From Luidia sarsii (Eukaryota; Echinodermata; Asteroidea; Paxillosida; Luidiidae): a stretch of 64,000 bases of DNA. The stretch covers positions 7,207,805-7,271,804 of the forward strand of contig OX465104.1 of assembly GCA_949987565.1 (NCBI GenBank), written 5' to 3'. A program made the position numbers and the translations under genes. How positions within the stretch are numbered: the first letter of the stretch is position 1; every line of letters starts with the position of its first letter. Under the pieces are notes generated by a model that saw only the letters and a list, made by a program, of their open reading frames with translations, was not told where the DNA came from and made no database searches. Below are positions 1-11,946 of the stretch, one piece after another.

Positions 1-18
1 CATCGAGAGACGGCTCAC

Positions 19-2375
19 CTCCGACTGAGCGTCGATATTCGCGCCGGCTTCGATCAGGATCTTCAAGCTCTCCTTGTTGCGAGTGGCAGCGGCAAAGATG
101 GGGGTCATTCCTTCCTAGCGGTCCCCCCCCCCCCCCAAAAAAAAAAAAAAAAAAAAAAATAAATACAAATTATTCAAAAGTTCATCACAGGAGCCACTGA
201 CAAAGACATGGGTGTGTACGGGAAAGTTGGCATGGGAGACCAAGCAGAGAAACCCACACAGACACTCTGACTCTGCGTTTAATTAGACGTTGAGTAGGGC
301 AAACCCTTCTTGAAATTTTTGATCATGAACCTCAGTCAGTTGGCCTATCGACGATTAGAGAGCCCCTTTCTCAAATCCCATCATCTCCTGCTAGAGACCA
401 TTGTATGCGCACTGAGCCATAACAAGCCAACGGACACATGCACCATTTGAGACCTGCCCTAGGGCCTCTCTGCTTTCATCAAAACTCATCATAACTTACG
501 ATCAATCACGACACCATGAACGATGCACAGAAACCGTACGGCGTATCACAACCTACGATGGGCTATCGATTGTCAGCTGAGTTACGATTCTTGGCAAGGA
601 TTTGTGAAATCCACCCCTGGTCACATCAAATGGATATGACCCGTGGGCTTGCCAGAAACAGTGGTCAATGTCTGCAAGGGAACCTGGGATGGATTTCATG
701 AAGACTTACATCAGCGCAACGTAAGATGGATGCAGGGATGTAGGTGACCGACGAAGTCATTTCCTGAAAATTTCCAAAGGCCAATAAAGTGTGCGACTGC
801 AAGTGAGCGCTTACGCGACCGAGAGATTCACGGCAGGGGTGCAGGCGCCCTTCAGTTGTTAGGGTTTTAACAGATAAATTTGAGCAGTTTGAGATACCAG
901 TTTGACATAATTATATATTTTCTATTTATTTTTTTCAATCACGATTTCCGGAAATCTGAACAAAAATAACGCCACTTCCAGAAATCTGAACAAATATAAC
1001 GCCATTTCCAGAAATCTGAACAAACATAACACCATTTCCAGAAATCTGATCAAAAATAATGCCATTTCCAGAAATCTGATCAAAAATAACACCATTTCCA
1101 GAAATCTGAACAAAAATAACGCCATTTCCGGAAATCCTGAAATTTCCGGAAGTCTTACATCCCTGCGGATGAGCCAGAGTGAGTTTGTGAAAGGCAATAT
1201 GGTGTCTATGCATCGCGTGTCGACTTGCGTACAGTAGCAATGGGTTTCCGTGGATTCAACCACTGGCACTGACCTGCATCTTGGCTTCCTTGTCAGCTCC
1301 AAGGGCCAGCAGTGCCCTGGTGGCATTGGGATGCATCATAGCTGCCACATGAAGGGGAGTCCAACCTTTCTTCTGCTCCACCCCCCAAAAAAAGAAAATC
1401 CAAATCAATAGGAATTTAAAGCCCCTACACAACATTGGTCGAGGTCAAAGAATAGCATCCATACGTTGTCTGATCCAACATATGCATGAAATAGCACACC
1501 TGTGAAAATTTCAGCTCAATCCGCCAACCGAGTCTTGAGAAAATCGCGAAAATGCAGCATTCAACACCGTACTGTTCCGAAAAATAGTTTAGATCTCGTT
1601 GAGACGTAAACTATTTCTTTTACTCATTTCTCCCAAAATACAACATTTTAGGCAGAAGTATTTCAGTGAGCGGTTTCTACTATAACCATCTTCAAACTGT
1701 ATAAGTTTCATGTAAATCTGTGAACATTTCTGTTTTTCAATCTTAGCAATGTTGTGTAGGGGCTTTAGAGCCGGACACCACTATTGTCCATACTTTAAAC
1801 AAAGATTCCTTTCAGCTTAAAACAAAATCAATATGAATCATGACAAAAGACCCATTTTGACGCAAGTTGCCACAAGAATTGTGCTATTGTGGGTGGGACC
1901 TTTATTGTGAATGATCGATGGGGCCGTGACCGTTTCGGCTCTCTCCCCGTTCCATACCGTTGAGGTGACTTCCAATTCTGCTCCGTCCTCGACGAGAGCT
2001 TCAATGGCCTCCACATTGTCTCCCACCGCAGCGAGGTGAAGGGGATAGTTCCCGTCCTGGAAACGCACAGAGTGCCAACGTCAGTTCATTTGCGTCAAAG
2101 ACCAGGTTTTGACTCCATGCTGGAGTCATTATTTTTCAGTATTAATTTTTTTCCCGCTTTATTGTTATTTGTGTGTGCTTTGATGTGATGTGTATATCCC
2201 AGAAAATTAGATACATAAATAAATAAAAAACAAAAACAAAATAATAAAAATAAAAAATAAATTAAATGACAAAAAAAAATTTAAAAAAAATAAAAAATAA
2301 TTACACAAATTAATAAAAAAAAATTAAAACCATTTTTTTTTTTAAGAAAAAAAAGGAAAGAAAAAAAATTAAATA

Positions 2376-2407
<32 letters not shown>

Positions 2408-5400
2408 AATCAAACATCACCTCATCTCTGGCTTCATAGTCGGCTGCAGCCTCCAGAAGTGCCTTGCAGGCCGCAGCGTTGTACCTAGCGGCCTCGTGCA
2501 ACGGTGTCTTGCCAGTCTTCAAATAAGAGTTGAAAGAACAATCTTTTAAATCTGAAAGACTCATTACAGCAAGTACTGCTACATAGCAGTTCGCTCGGCT
2601 GGGTTTTTCAACAGCAGCCTTGGAGTCATTGGGCCTCTTGGAGTTTTGTGATGGATTGAAATCTGCACAGCAGTGGGTTCAGCCTAGTCATAGACATACT
2701 GTACATTAATATAATTGTACCGTATGTACAAGATTGAACTGGCAATTTGTTTAACGTTATGATTTTGGCATGGAAACTGAAAACTTTGACTGGACCGGGA
2801 CCTGAAAAGTTTCAATCTGTTTTTCTTTTCTTTGATTGATTAAATATCTGTTTGGTTTTATGAGCTTAATGGAGATTGTGGGTGAGTTCTAGTCTTAGTC
2901 TTGGTCTCAGTCTTGGTCTCAGTCTTGGTCTCAGTCTTGGTCTCAGTCTTGGTCTCAGTCTTGGTCTCAGTCTTGGTCTCGGTCTTGGTCTTGGTCTTGG
3001 TCTCGGTCGTGGTCTCGGTCGTGGTCTCAGACTCGGTCTCAGTCTTGGTCTCAGTCATGGTCTCAATCTTGGTCTCAGTCATGGTCTCAATCTTGGTCTC
3101 AGGCATGGTCTCAATCTTGGTCTCAGGCTTGGTCTCAGTCTTGGTCTCAGGCTTGGTCTCGGTCTAGGTCTCAGTCTTGGTCTCAGTCTTGGTCTCAGTC
3201 TTGGCCTCAGTCTTGGTCTCAGTCTTGGCCTCAATCTTGGTCTCAGTCTTGGTCTCAGTCTTGGTCTCAGTCTTGGTCTCAGTCTTGGTCTCAGTCTTGG
3301 TCTCAGTCTTGGTCTCAGTCTTGGTCTCAATCTTGGTCTCAGTCTCGAGGGGGGCAGGGAGAGATCCAGCATGAAGACTTACATTATCTGTGACCTCGAT
3401 GTCTGCTCCTGCATCAATGATTGCCTTGCAAATGCTGATGTCCACATCTTCGGAGACTACCTCGTGCAATGGCGAGGCCCCTGTGGACTGTGGATGTGTG
3501 CAGGGGGAGGAGGGGGAAGTAAGGGTTACACAGCAGCTCCACCATCGAATGCAGTGTCCAAATTACAGCGACTGCGGCTTTTAATGATGTGCAAGTCTGC
3601 AGAAACCACTGGCTAGCGCATGTAAAGCCAGACTGCATCCACTTGTGTGCATTTCTCAGCCATAGCCATCAAAGTCTGAAACGGTCTCACAATGGTATGG
3701 TGCAGCCATCAAACAGGGCCTCAGCCAACTCACACGATCTTGTCAGACCTTCTAATGCCACATATGAATAGCTGAATTTCCTTAAAAAGGGGAAATTCCT
3801 CTTATACGTCCAGATTCACAGAAAATCATTCAGACTCTTACTGTGAACTGATTTCCTTTCATGGCACAATTAGACCTCACGTTTTCCTTTCTCTCGTTGG
3901 TTTGAAAATTTCTTTGAAAAAGTGACATACAGTAATCAAGAATTATAGAAATTTCGGAAAGAGAACATGAATCATACCTAACAGGAGACTGACATCAAAT
4001 GCAATAGTGGAACCAATATGGTACCAACCATCCCTCACTGTTGCAATCCATTCTGACAATGGCACAAGCATCGCAAAGGGTAAAAATCCACATCCAAGCT
4101 TCCGATGACCTCAGTCCCGGATTGTACTCACGTTGAATTGGACGTCGACTTCTGCCCCAGCATCGATCAAGACTTGGCAGCATTCGGGGGCTCTGGAAGC
4201 AGCAATCAAAATGGCCGTCTCTGCCTCCTCACTCTGACCAAGGGAAACGAAAATTTGAGAAGAGAGATTAAACCTGCTCAAGAACTCGGTGACCGAGAAT
4301 GAATATGGGTACAATCTGTGAGATTGGGTCCTCTTTGTCTGTCAGTTTCTCGGTTTGGGTCTCAGTTCTGGTCTTTGTCTTGGTTTTTGTCTTGGTCTTT
4401 GTCTTGGTCTCAGTCTTGCTCTCAGTCTTGGTCTCGGTCTTGGTCTTGGTCTTGGTCTCAGTCTTGGTCTCAGTCTTGGTCTTGGTCTTGGTCTCAGTCT
4501 TGGTCTCAGTCTTGGTCTCAGTCTTGGTCTCGGTCTTGGTCTCAGTCTTGGTCTCAGTCTTGGTCTTGGTCTCGGTCTTGGTCTCAGTCTTGGTCTCGGT
4601 CTTGGTCTTGGTCTTGGTCTCGGTCTTGGTCTCAGTCTTGGTCTCAGTCTTGGTCTCAGTCTTGGTCTCAGTCTTGGTCTCGGTCTTGGTCTCAGTCTTG
4701 ATCTCAGTCTTGGTCTCGGTCTTGGTCTCAGTCTTGGTCTCGGTCTTGGTCTCGGTCTTGGTCTCAGTCTTGGTCTCAGTCTTGGTCTTGGTCTCGGTCT
4801 TGGTCTCAGTCTTGGTCTCGGTCTCTGTCTTGGTCTCGGTATTGGTTTCATTCTTGGTCTCAGTCTCGGTCTCGGTCTTGGTCTCAGTCTTGGTCCCGGT
4901 CTCTGTCTTAGTCTCGGTATTGGTTTCATTCTTGGTCTCAGTCTCGGTCTCGGTCTTGGTCTCAGTCTTAGTCTCAGTCTTGGGCTCAGTCTTGGTCTCA
5001 GTCTTGGGCTCAGTCTTGGTCTCAGACTCGGTATCAGTCTTGGTCTCTGTCTCGGTCCCGTGCGATGGCTTTACAACCACAGGCACTGTCCCAACTCACA
5101 ACGAGCGGCGCATCGACGTCAGCCCCCGCATCCAGCAGCAGCTGGCAGGCCTCCGGGCAGTAGCGTGCTGCGTAGTGCAGCGGCTTCCTTCCTCCCTGCA
5201 CCCATCCAACACAAACAGAGGAACCAAGACACATGAAAAAAATCTCAAAACAAAAGCACAGTGAGAGAATGGAAGCATAATCAGTGGAGCAACACAAAAT
5301 TGCTGCAGAATGCTTTCTGAAATCAATGGTCAAGTTCAGGCACGTATGTTCTCGGCTGTTTGTGAACAACCCTGGCGGAGAGGTGGTGTGCGATCCTGTC

Positions 5401-8400
5401 CCCGAGTGCAGCGTTCTTGGGTTGTGTTCGTGTGGTTCCAGCGGGAGAAAAAGCTTCGCGTGTGAAGAACAGACCGTCCGAACTCGATCAATGAGCGAAT
5501 ATGCAACTGTCTGATGATCAGAGGGCCCAACTTCATTCATCCTGAGCAGGACTTTCAAAGGCAGAATAAAGTTCTTGCAAGCTGCCAGCGGTTTTCTTTT
5601 TGTCCCTTTTTCCAAAGACAGAAAGCCTTTGAGAAAGATCCTGCTAGGATCGAAACGTCAGGCCCTCCTAATTTTTGATAGACTCTTCTAGATGCCTTCA
5701 ACATTGATGTCTTCACATTACTATCACAAAAATCCGTAGAAGGGCGATTGCCTGTGCATTCCAACGTCCACACTGTCCTGGACAAAACTTACGATTTCTT
5801 CCGATTCCGTGGCATTGACGTCGGCACCAGCGTCCAGCAGGATGGGAATGGCCGACACGTTGGCCTGAGCAGCCGCATGCAAAGCCGTCGAGCCAACCTG
5901 CAACGACAGGAAGAACAATCTTTAATACAAAAATACAAACACGGCAGTTAATGGTAGAATGCTTCTGGCTGGTGCCCCCTACCCCGGCAAAGACTAGTTG
6001 ACTATTTGGGAGGGTCATCATCGAAGGGCTGGATAGCTCAGATGGTGAGAGCGCTGGTACGCAAAACCAGAGGTCTCGTGTTCAACTCACAGTCCAGTCA
6101 AAGTTTTCTTCGCCATTTTTCAAAGGCAAATCTGACATTTCGATGCTAGCATGACCTTTCTCAAAGGCTAAATTTTAAGATTTGCATTTTGGTAATTTTA
6201 GTCAATAAGCAGTTTGCAACATTTTTGTATATCATTTTTCAAAGGCATTTACAAATTTCCCAGTCAGTTTTCACTTTATTTGTTTCACTTAAGAATACCA
6301 TAGCTGCCAACCTATCTTAGAGGAAATTAGAAATACTTCTGCTAAAAAAGAGGAATCACAGAGCAAACTACATAGGAATACATGTGTATTTCCAAGCCAA
6401 ACATGGAAATCTGTTGTTGATGAGAGCTTGTAAAAAGTGATACATTTTTAACACCAAAAAAGCAATGATTCCTCCAAAATAGGAATGATAGAAATATAAA
6501 TTTTCACAGAGCGGTTTACAAATATTCAACAACCACACGGCTACACCATCGGCCATGGCTCAAGTTAGCACACGAGTCTATGGAGGCTGCCAACTAGCGG
6601 CTGCAGCCAACCTCAGTAGGCTTGTGCGTTACTCCCAGACATAGCTGATGCAGCGCGGCTTACAGCAGGCCTACGTACATTATCGGCACTCTTGACATCT
6701 GCCCCGGCGGCTAGCAAGACTTGAACGGACTCCGTGTTGCATTCAGCGGCACACGTCAGCGGAGGAGTGCCGTACTAAACAAACAAAACCAGAACACACA
6801 CAAATAAGACTTAAGGCTTTGCATGGTGGGTGAATCAATATAGGAAGGCTTGCAGTAACACCATGTATAGGGTCTCTTAAAGAAGAGGTGGGGTTCTGTG
6901 GTTCTTTTCAGAACCCCACCTCTTCTTTAAGAGACCTTATACATGGTGACACTGCAAACCTTCCTATATAGAAATCACACAATAATTACAAACAAAAGCT
7001 CAACAGCCAAGACCACTCCCAATGAGCCATCTTTTAAAAAATTATAATGGCGTATCATTTCAAGCTTCAACTTTGAGAAAGGCCCTGCTAGGATGGAAAC
7101 TTTGGACCGTCTACATTTTGCAGATCTACAATTTGGGTCATTGTCAATCTCGCATCCAAGTTGATGGGGACTAGCAGTCTATGGAAGGAAACAGAGGTAT
7201 TCCTAAGATTATCACACAGCGATTTCCACCTGAATGCTGAATCTCAATAAAGGGTGCTCTCAATGTAACTCAGCATGCTCTCGATAACGTAGTGAAGCCA
7301 TTTCATTCAGCTGTTGGGTGGGTGGACATCTTACGCCCATGGGGGGAGGGGGTGTGCTTTATCGATTACGGTTGCCTAGGAACTGCAGGTTGCTCGGTTA
7401 CCCTGCTCTCTCCCAGGTTGATGTCCGCGCCCTTGTCGAGAAGGACCTGCAACAGGCCCGGACTCCTGAAGGCAGCCCGGATCAGTAGCGTCTGGCCCTT
7501 GTGGTAAATCTGCCCGTCGCACAGCCAGAAGAAAAACAAAAACAAAAACCATTAAGCAGGCATACAACTCTTGAATTGTAAAAAAAAAGAAAGAGGAAAA
7601 TGTCCGAATGAAACTGCGAGCACGAAGCACGAAGCCCTTACGGCGTGTGGTTTGGGGCCCGCTTAAGGGCCCGGGAAAATTTTGGGATTCTAGATGCTCT
7701 GTGGTGCATTCTGAGCAGTTTGTGACAACTTATGACTTCTTTTTTTTACACAAAATGAAAAGTAAACATCAAAGTTTTTAACCTGATCTCAGCATGTTAG
7801 TGGAGAAGAAATATCCAGATGCATTTTTTTTTCTTTTTTTTCTTTTTTTTTACGGCCGAATTAAAAAAAAACCCGGAAATCCGCGGATCCGCGGAAAAGT
7901 TGCACGCCTGATTAAGTCAGTCGGTCACTCGCAAACTTTACTAGCCTAGCCTACCAGCACTCTACCATCTGAGCTACATGTTCCTAGCCCTTAGGATGTG
8001 GGCAGGCCTTTGGTTAGGATGGAAGCCTGGGTCAGAATCAACTGAACCATAAGCTACCATCTCCAGGGGTCACAACCCCATTTTCCTATCAGGTGGGAAG
8101 GGAAAATTAGTAGGAAATCCAGAAACAGTGGCAGTTTTCTTCCTTGAAACCCATATTCCCAGCAAAGACAGGCCAACGTTTGAGAACATCACTAATCGGG
8201 CTGGATAGCTCAGGAGGTGGTGCCCTGGGACGCTACTTCAACCCTCAGGTCAAGTCCTGCCTTCGGGAAACTGTCGTCGGTCTGTCAATGCCTTGAAAGA
8301 AAGGTCTTCTTGGTGCGTTTTGGTACCTTAAGTCAGTATTAGTTTCCAAACAAACAAAGAGAAGGAAAAGCGACTTGGAAATTTGAAGCTATCCGAAAAA

Positions 8401-9689
8401 TTGAAAAAAATCAAAGAAAATTTGACTGGACCAGGACTTGAACCTGAGGCTCGATCCCAAGACATCTGGCATATAATCATACCAGTACGTTAAGCCATAG
8501 GTCTTGGGATCAAATTCTGGGTCAAGTAAAATTTTGTTCATACCATTTTCGTTCCTTTTTTGTACTATATGTACTTTATAGGAAGATTTGCGGTGACACC
8601 ATGTATAAGGTCTCTTAAAGGAAGAGGTGTGGTTCTGAAAAGAACCTGAGTGGTAACTCTGGTTCTTTTCAGAACCACACCTTTTCCTTTAAGAGACCTT
8701 ATACATGGTGTCACCGCAAGCCTTCCTATATTGATTCACCCACCATGCAAAGCCTTAAGTCTTATTTATATACCGTACATACTTTAACCATTTCGCGCCG
8801 GGACTTCCGAATCTGGAGGTCAATTGGATTGCCTTTGCAACGGGGCCCTCCGAATCCGGGCACCACTATTGTCCACATTCTAAACAAAGACTCTTTTCAG
8901 CTTAGAACAAAGCAATATGAATCAGTACAAAGACCCTTTTTGACGCAAGTTGCCACATGAATTGCAAGATTAGCAGCAGTTATTGTGCAATTGTGGGACT
9001 TTTACTGTGGAGGATCGAGGGATACCGCGCTGCAGCTGAAAGCACGCGGGGGACATTGTCTTTGCATGCCACACAGCCCAACGGTCGTCGATCTGGCATT
9101 GGAATTCCCCCCACATTCTTTACCGTAATCTGTGCGCTCGTTTGTGGCCAACCAACTCGAAGATTTGACTGCCTGGAGTGGAGGCTGGAGTCTGCGGTCA
9201 GGGATTGTCAGCAGCGTACAAGCACCCACACACACACGTCCGTTACGGTCCATTGACGACGCACAAAGGGCCCTTTTTCGAACGGATAATCTCTTGACAA
9301 AGGCCACAATGACGTCCGAATTGTGCCAGGTTTTACTCTCTTGTACCCATAGTATACCCTTATCGATTTATTTCACAGAAATATATTGTTCCGATTGTTT
9401 TAGCAAGATTTTAAAATGATGCATTGTTCAAAAACCCCCGTATGGCGGTCATCGGCACTGAAAAAAACCCCGGCGCGAGGTGGTTAAAAAGGACATACCA
9501 GTCTGCAGGAGGGTTACAATTATTGCAACTAACCTCGTCTCTGAAATTCACATTGATGTTGTATTTCTCCAGGACGTCCTTCCCTGTTGCCACGTCATTG
9601 CCGTCAATGGCTCTCATCAGATGGTAGGGCACTTTCTCCGCATCAGACAATGCCATCAGTGTGGCCACGGCATTATCCGAGTCCGACAT
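19..9689 (-). CDS. Ankyrin-repeat protein, 5' part (11 coding exons, continues off the left edge)
   Basis: Coding exons in transcript order: 9689-9534, 7509-7402, 6774-6679, 5897-5793, 5195-5100, 4233-4132, 3487-3383, 2516-2421, 2056-1958, 1372-1274, 114-19. They give 386 residues with no stop. Exon 1 starts MSDSDNAVATLM and has no repeat signature at its very start. Each later exon encodes one ankyrin repeat of 32-36 residues with a TPLH-like turn, an alanine pair and an LLxxGAD-type end (for example TGKTPLHEAARY, LLDAGADVNA). Every intron is phase 0. Donors are standard (GTGAGT, GTAAGT, GTATGG and similar) and acceptors end in AG. The ATG at 9689 is the first in frame. An acceptor-like TTTAG just upstream (about 9723) suggests a separate non-coding 5' exon. 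The last donor is at 18-12, so more exons lie to the left. Ankyrin repeats are protein-binding scaffolds; no second domain is visible, so the specific role is unknown. Confidence 0.9.
121..170. repeat. Homopolymer C run followed by A run
   Basis: A run of C followed by a run of A sits just outside the acceptor of the last ankyrin exon in the window. On the coding strand it is a T-rich then G-rich stretch, which makes the pyrimidine tract of that acceptor unusual. Confidence 0.8.
733..1165. mobile_element. CAGGG-ended inverted-repeat element with internal tandem repeats
   Basis: The left end reads CAGGGATGTAGG and the right end CTTACATCCCTG. Inside, after a unique left part, lies a tandem array of about 35-bp units containing CCATTTCCAGAAATCTGA. 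Related copies are at 49769-50025 and 54450-54690. CAGGG termini are typical of hAT-superfamily elements, but I could not find a clean 8-bp duplication here. It lies in an ankyrin-gene intron and encodes nothing. Confidence 0.7.
1416..1768. mobile_element. TTAA-flanked miniature inverted-repeat element, copy 1
   Basis: The left end is TTAA followed by AGCCCCTACACAACATTGG. The right end is its complement followed by TTAG, apparently a mutated TTAA. Related copies are at 21785-22155 and 57422-57590. A TTAA target with short inverted repeats is the hallmark of piggyBac-type elements; the superfamily call is inference. Confidence 0.65.
1774..1925. repeat. Dispersed repeat, also at 8858-9016
   Basis: About 150 bases beginning CACCACTATTGTCCA match the stretch at 8858-9016 in the same orientation, with scattered substitutions and small gaps. 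This copy ends about 30 bases before the donor of the ankyrin exon at 1958-2056. Confidence 0.65.
2220..2410. repeat. A-rich low-complexity tract ending in (AAAG)n
   Basis: Nearly pure A/T sequence that ends in about eleven AAAG units, 10 bases outside the donor of the ankyrin exon at 2421-2516. Confidence 0.85.
2893..3347. repeat. 12-bp minisatellite (TCTTGGTCTCAG)n, array 1
   Basis: About 38 tandem units of TCTTGGTCTCAG with A/G and hexamer variants, inside the ankyrin intron between 3383 and 2516. The period is a multiple of three, so all frames stay open and produce artefact ORFs (ETKTETKT on minus, VSVLVSVL and LGLSLGLS on plus). These are not genes. Confidence 0.95.
4355..5056. repeat. 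12-bp minisatellite (TCTTGGTCTCAG)n, array 2
   Basis: About 58 units of the same 12-bp motif, with more GGTCTT hexamer variants, in a different ankyrin intron (between exons 5100-5195 and 4132-4233). The array ends about 40 bases from the donor of exon 5100-5195. Confidence 0.95.
5955..6115 (+). mobile_element. tRNA-derived SINE copy
   Basis: A 5' module (GCTTCTGGCTGGTGCC, then GACTATTTGGGAGG) leads into a tRNA-like part with an A-box (TAGCTCAGATGGTGAGAGC) and a B-box-like TCGTGTTCAACTC. It does not fold as a full tRNA: the anticodon arm and 3' acceptor are missing. Other copies are at 18925-19075 and 38345-38500 (minus), 33170-33325 and 52795-52905 (plus), with fragments elsewhere. Confidence 0.75.
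6800..6970 (-). mobile_element. Hairpin element (TATAGGAAGG family), copy 1, reverse
   Basis: Two long complementary arms around 6840-6970 contain ACACCATGTAT and GGTCTCTTAAAG. A tail (AAATAAGACTTAAGG, then GGTGGGTGAATCAAT) lies on the left, so the copy is in reverse orientation. The flanks AGAACACACACAAATAA and AGAAATCACACAATAA look like a decayed target duplication. Same family as 8577-8768, 56842-57125 and 60538-60713. Confidence 0.75.
7945..7990 (-). mobile_element. tRNA-like SINE fragment
   Basis: On the minus strand an A-box-like TAGCTCAGATGGTAGAGTG is visible, without a convincing B-box or stem. It is read as a SINE remnant, not a tRNA gene. Confidence 0.45.
8203..8275 (+). mobile_element. 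tRNA-like SINE fragment
   Basis: GGGCTGGATAGCTCAGGAGG followed by a degenerate B-box (AGGTCAAGTCCTG). The sequence is diverged from the better copy at 5955-6115. A second reverse fragment with GACTTGAACCTGAGG lies at about 8408-8520. Confidence 0.5.
8577..8768 (+). mobile_element. Hairpin element (TATAGGAAGG family), copy 2
   Basis: Arms 8577-8640 and 8664-8730 are complementary over almost their full length. The tail CACCATGCAAAGCCTTAAGT ends in CTTATTTA at 8768. The flanks are only partly similar (ATGTACTTTA against ACATACTTTA). Confidence 0.8.
8858..9016. repeat. Dispersed repeat, second copy of 1774-1925
   Basis: Same orientation and order of blocks as 1774-1925, including CGCAAGTTGCCACA. 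It lies in the first long ankyrin intron. Confidence 0.65.
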
Positions 9690-10607
9690 GCTGCAGTAAT
9701 GGCTGGATGGGACCAGACCTAAACAGATACATGTACACGGAGATAAGGGGGAAGAGAGTGAATAGGACACGGATGAGAAACAAAGGACAAAGAGGAAAGC
9801 GGGTAGGGTGAGATCAAAGGGAAGGGCAAGGGGTAGGTTAGGGATTAGTGAGAAGAGGGGGAAAGATCAAAGAGAGAAGTGTGGAGGAGTGAACACAAAG
9901 GAAGGATTATCAGAAAGCTGAGTGGTATAGTCATTTCCCTCCTGGATGTTGAGACCATGTGGTTGAATAGTCCGAAGACGCTTCATCCACATTTTCTCAT
10001 GGCTAAGACGGACAGCATTACTACGGTGACCAAAAGTTGGCTCCTGAGTTGCTGCTTTACTGCAGCAGTTTTTGAGGTACGTATACATTTGTATCCATTT
10101 TTACTATTGCAGTGGTTGTTGCTTGTTTCTGTGGTTTTTTCTGGTTGCTGTGTAGCTGTTGTTGAATCTTGTGGTTGTTGTGGTTGCTGTGGTTGCTACT
10201 GTTGCTCTCAGCTTGGTTAATGTGGTTGCTGTGGTTTCTGTGATTGGTTACTATTGTTTGCTGTGGTTCTACGGTTATTGTGGTTCATGTGGCCCATTGG
10301 GGTCTGTGTGAGTGTCTGCGCACGCACGCAAGCACACGTTGAGCCCCACGACTGTTTTCTGAACAGCACAAAGCAACCTGCAATGCGCACCTGAACTTGT
10401 GTGCACAGTGGGTCTGTGTAAGTGCGTGCGTGCTCGGACCTACCAAAACGTCATCGATTTATGTGTTTACGTGCACAGTATATACACCTGTACCGTTTCA
10501 ATTTGAAATCAAAGATGGCCGCCTTTTGGCTCGTCGGACGGGAGAGAATCGTCTCGGTCAACTGAGGGGGAATTTCTCCCTTCTCCCAAACATGAGTAAA
10601 ACAAACA

Positions 10608-10786
10608 CAGTGGCTGTTGTTACGGCAGTCGTCCGTGTGGTTCCCTGACTTCACAGTATTTGTCAGGATGTTTAGCTCTTGGAACCAGACTATCAGCTAA
10701 TAGACTGGTTCAACCAGTCTGCAATGCTGACGAAATACAATCAAGTCAGGGAACCACATGGACGACTGCCGTAACAACAGCCACTG
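10608..10786. mobile_element. Foldback element with 42-bp arms
   Basis: Arms 10608-10649 and 10745-10786 are complementary with about two mismatches (CAGTGGCTGTTGTTACGG at the left end). The loop contains a smaller inverted repeat around GGAACCAG and CTGGTTC. No other copy is seen in the window. Confidence 0.7.
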
Positions 10787-11261
10787 CGTAAAACAAAATG
10801 ACCGGTAATAGTATTGGAATCTGTGATTCTCACTGAATCCTCAATGGGCGCGTGGGATGGTTTTACTTTTACTGGTGTTTTGGGGGGAAATCTGGGGATT
10901 TCAGAGGGGTTGTTTATTCTAATTTACCCGATATCCTTGGACCCTACACTCATCGCAGTCACCCGACCCTCAAAATTTCAAAATTTGATAAAAAAAGGGT
11001 GACTTGTCGGGTCCAAGTTACTCGGACTAGCCTACACACATGTACAGTGTAGTCTGTAGAGTAGATAGTCTGTCAAGTGTCAGTGTACACTACTCACTAG
11101 GCTGTGCATTAACCCATGGAGTTAACCACACCCCCCTTGACCTTGGCACCTGGTGTTGAGATTTACAAATTGCGTGTACTGCTACTGCTAGTACTTTTAT
11201 AGTAGTACTAGTAGTAGTAGTAGTAGTAATACTAGTATTTACTAGAAATTGTACTAGTACT

Positions 11262-11946
11262 GTACCCCCAGAACTGTGGGGTTCTACGTCGTCCGCTGCT
11301 CTCCCGACCGGAACCCCACAGATAACTAGGTTTTTTTCCCATAGGCTTCTGTGTAACGTTCACAAGTGCTGTGGCATAGGGATCAGCAGGTTCAGCATAA
11401 CTCATAAAATACTGCTTCATTTGGCCCAAGATTTCTAGCAAATGTGGTTTACATACCACGCACCTGTGTGCAACTGTCCATGTGGTGAAAATGTGTCGAT
11501 TTCCCCCCCAAAATGGGCGAAAACCTCCCGGTTTGGTCGCAAGATCCAAACGGCAGCGCCGCAACTGGCAGTCTGGTCCCCTGTACGTCTTCGCAGCAAG
11601 GCGCTATACCGTACTACAGGGACCAGACTGCCAGTTACGGAGCTGCCGTTTGAATGTTGCAACCGAACCGGGAGGTTTTCGCCCATTTTGGGGGGGAAAA
11701 CGACACATTTTCGCCACATGGACAGTTGCACACAGGTGCGTGGTATGTAATTTGTAAACCACATTTGCTAGAAATCTTGGGCCAAATGAAGCAGTATTTT
11801 ATGAGTTATGCTGAACCTGCTGATCCCTATGCCACAGCACTTGTGAACGTTACACTGAAGCCTATGGGAAAAAAACATCTAGTTATCTGTGGGGTTCCGG
11901 TCGGGAGAGCAGCGGACGACGTAGAACCCCACAGTCCTGGGGGTAC
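11262..11946. mobile_element. Large palindrome with arms of about 300 bp
   Basis: The left arm starts GTACCCCCAGAACTGTGGGG at 11262 and the right arm ends with its near-complement at 11946. The arms share CTTGGGCCAAATGAAGCAG and a block reading GGGGTTCCGGTCGGG, and the centre is near 11600. Both arms are non-coding. High arm identity suggests a young inverted duplication or a foldback transposon. Confidence 0.85.

Noticed and set aside
2858..5086. Long Thr/Lys/Glu, Val/Ser/Leu and Gly/Leu/Ser open frames on both strands
   Set aside because: They are translations of the 12-bp TCTTGGTCTCAG arrays, open in several frames at once and lying in introns.
6028..6100. tRNA gene
   Set aside because: A- and B-box-like motifs are present, but the cloverleaf is incomplete and the same unit recurs in several places with a shared 5' module. 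It is a SINE.
9690..9770. Longer N-terminus for the ankyrin protein
   Set aside because: The upstream frame is open but starts at GTG, and an acceptor-like TTTAG lies between. The ATG at 9689 is preferred.
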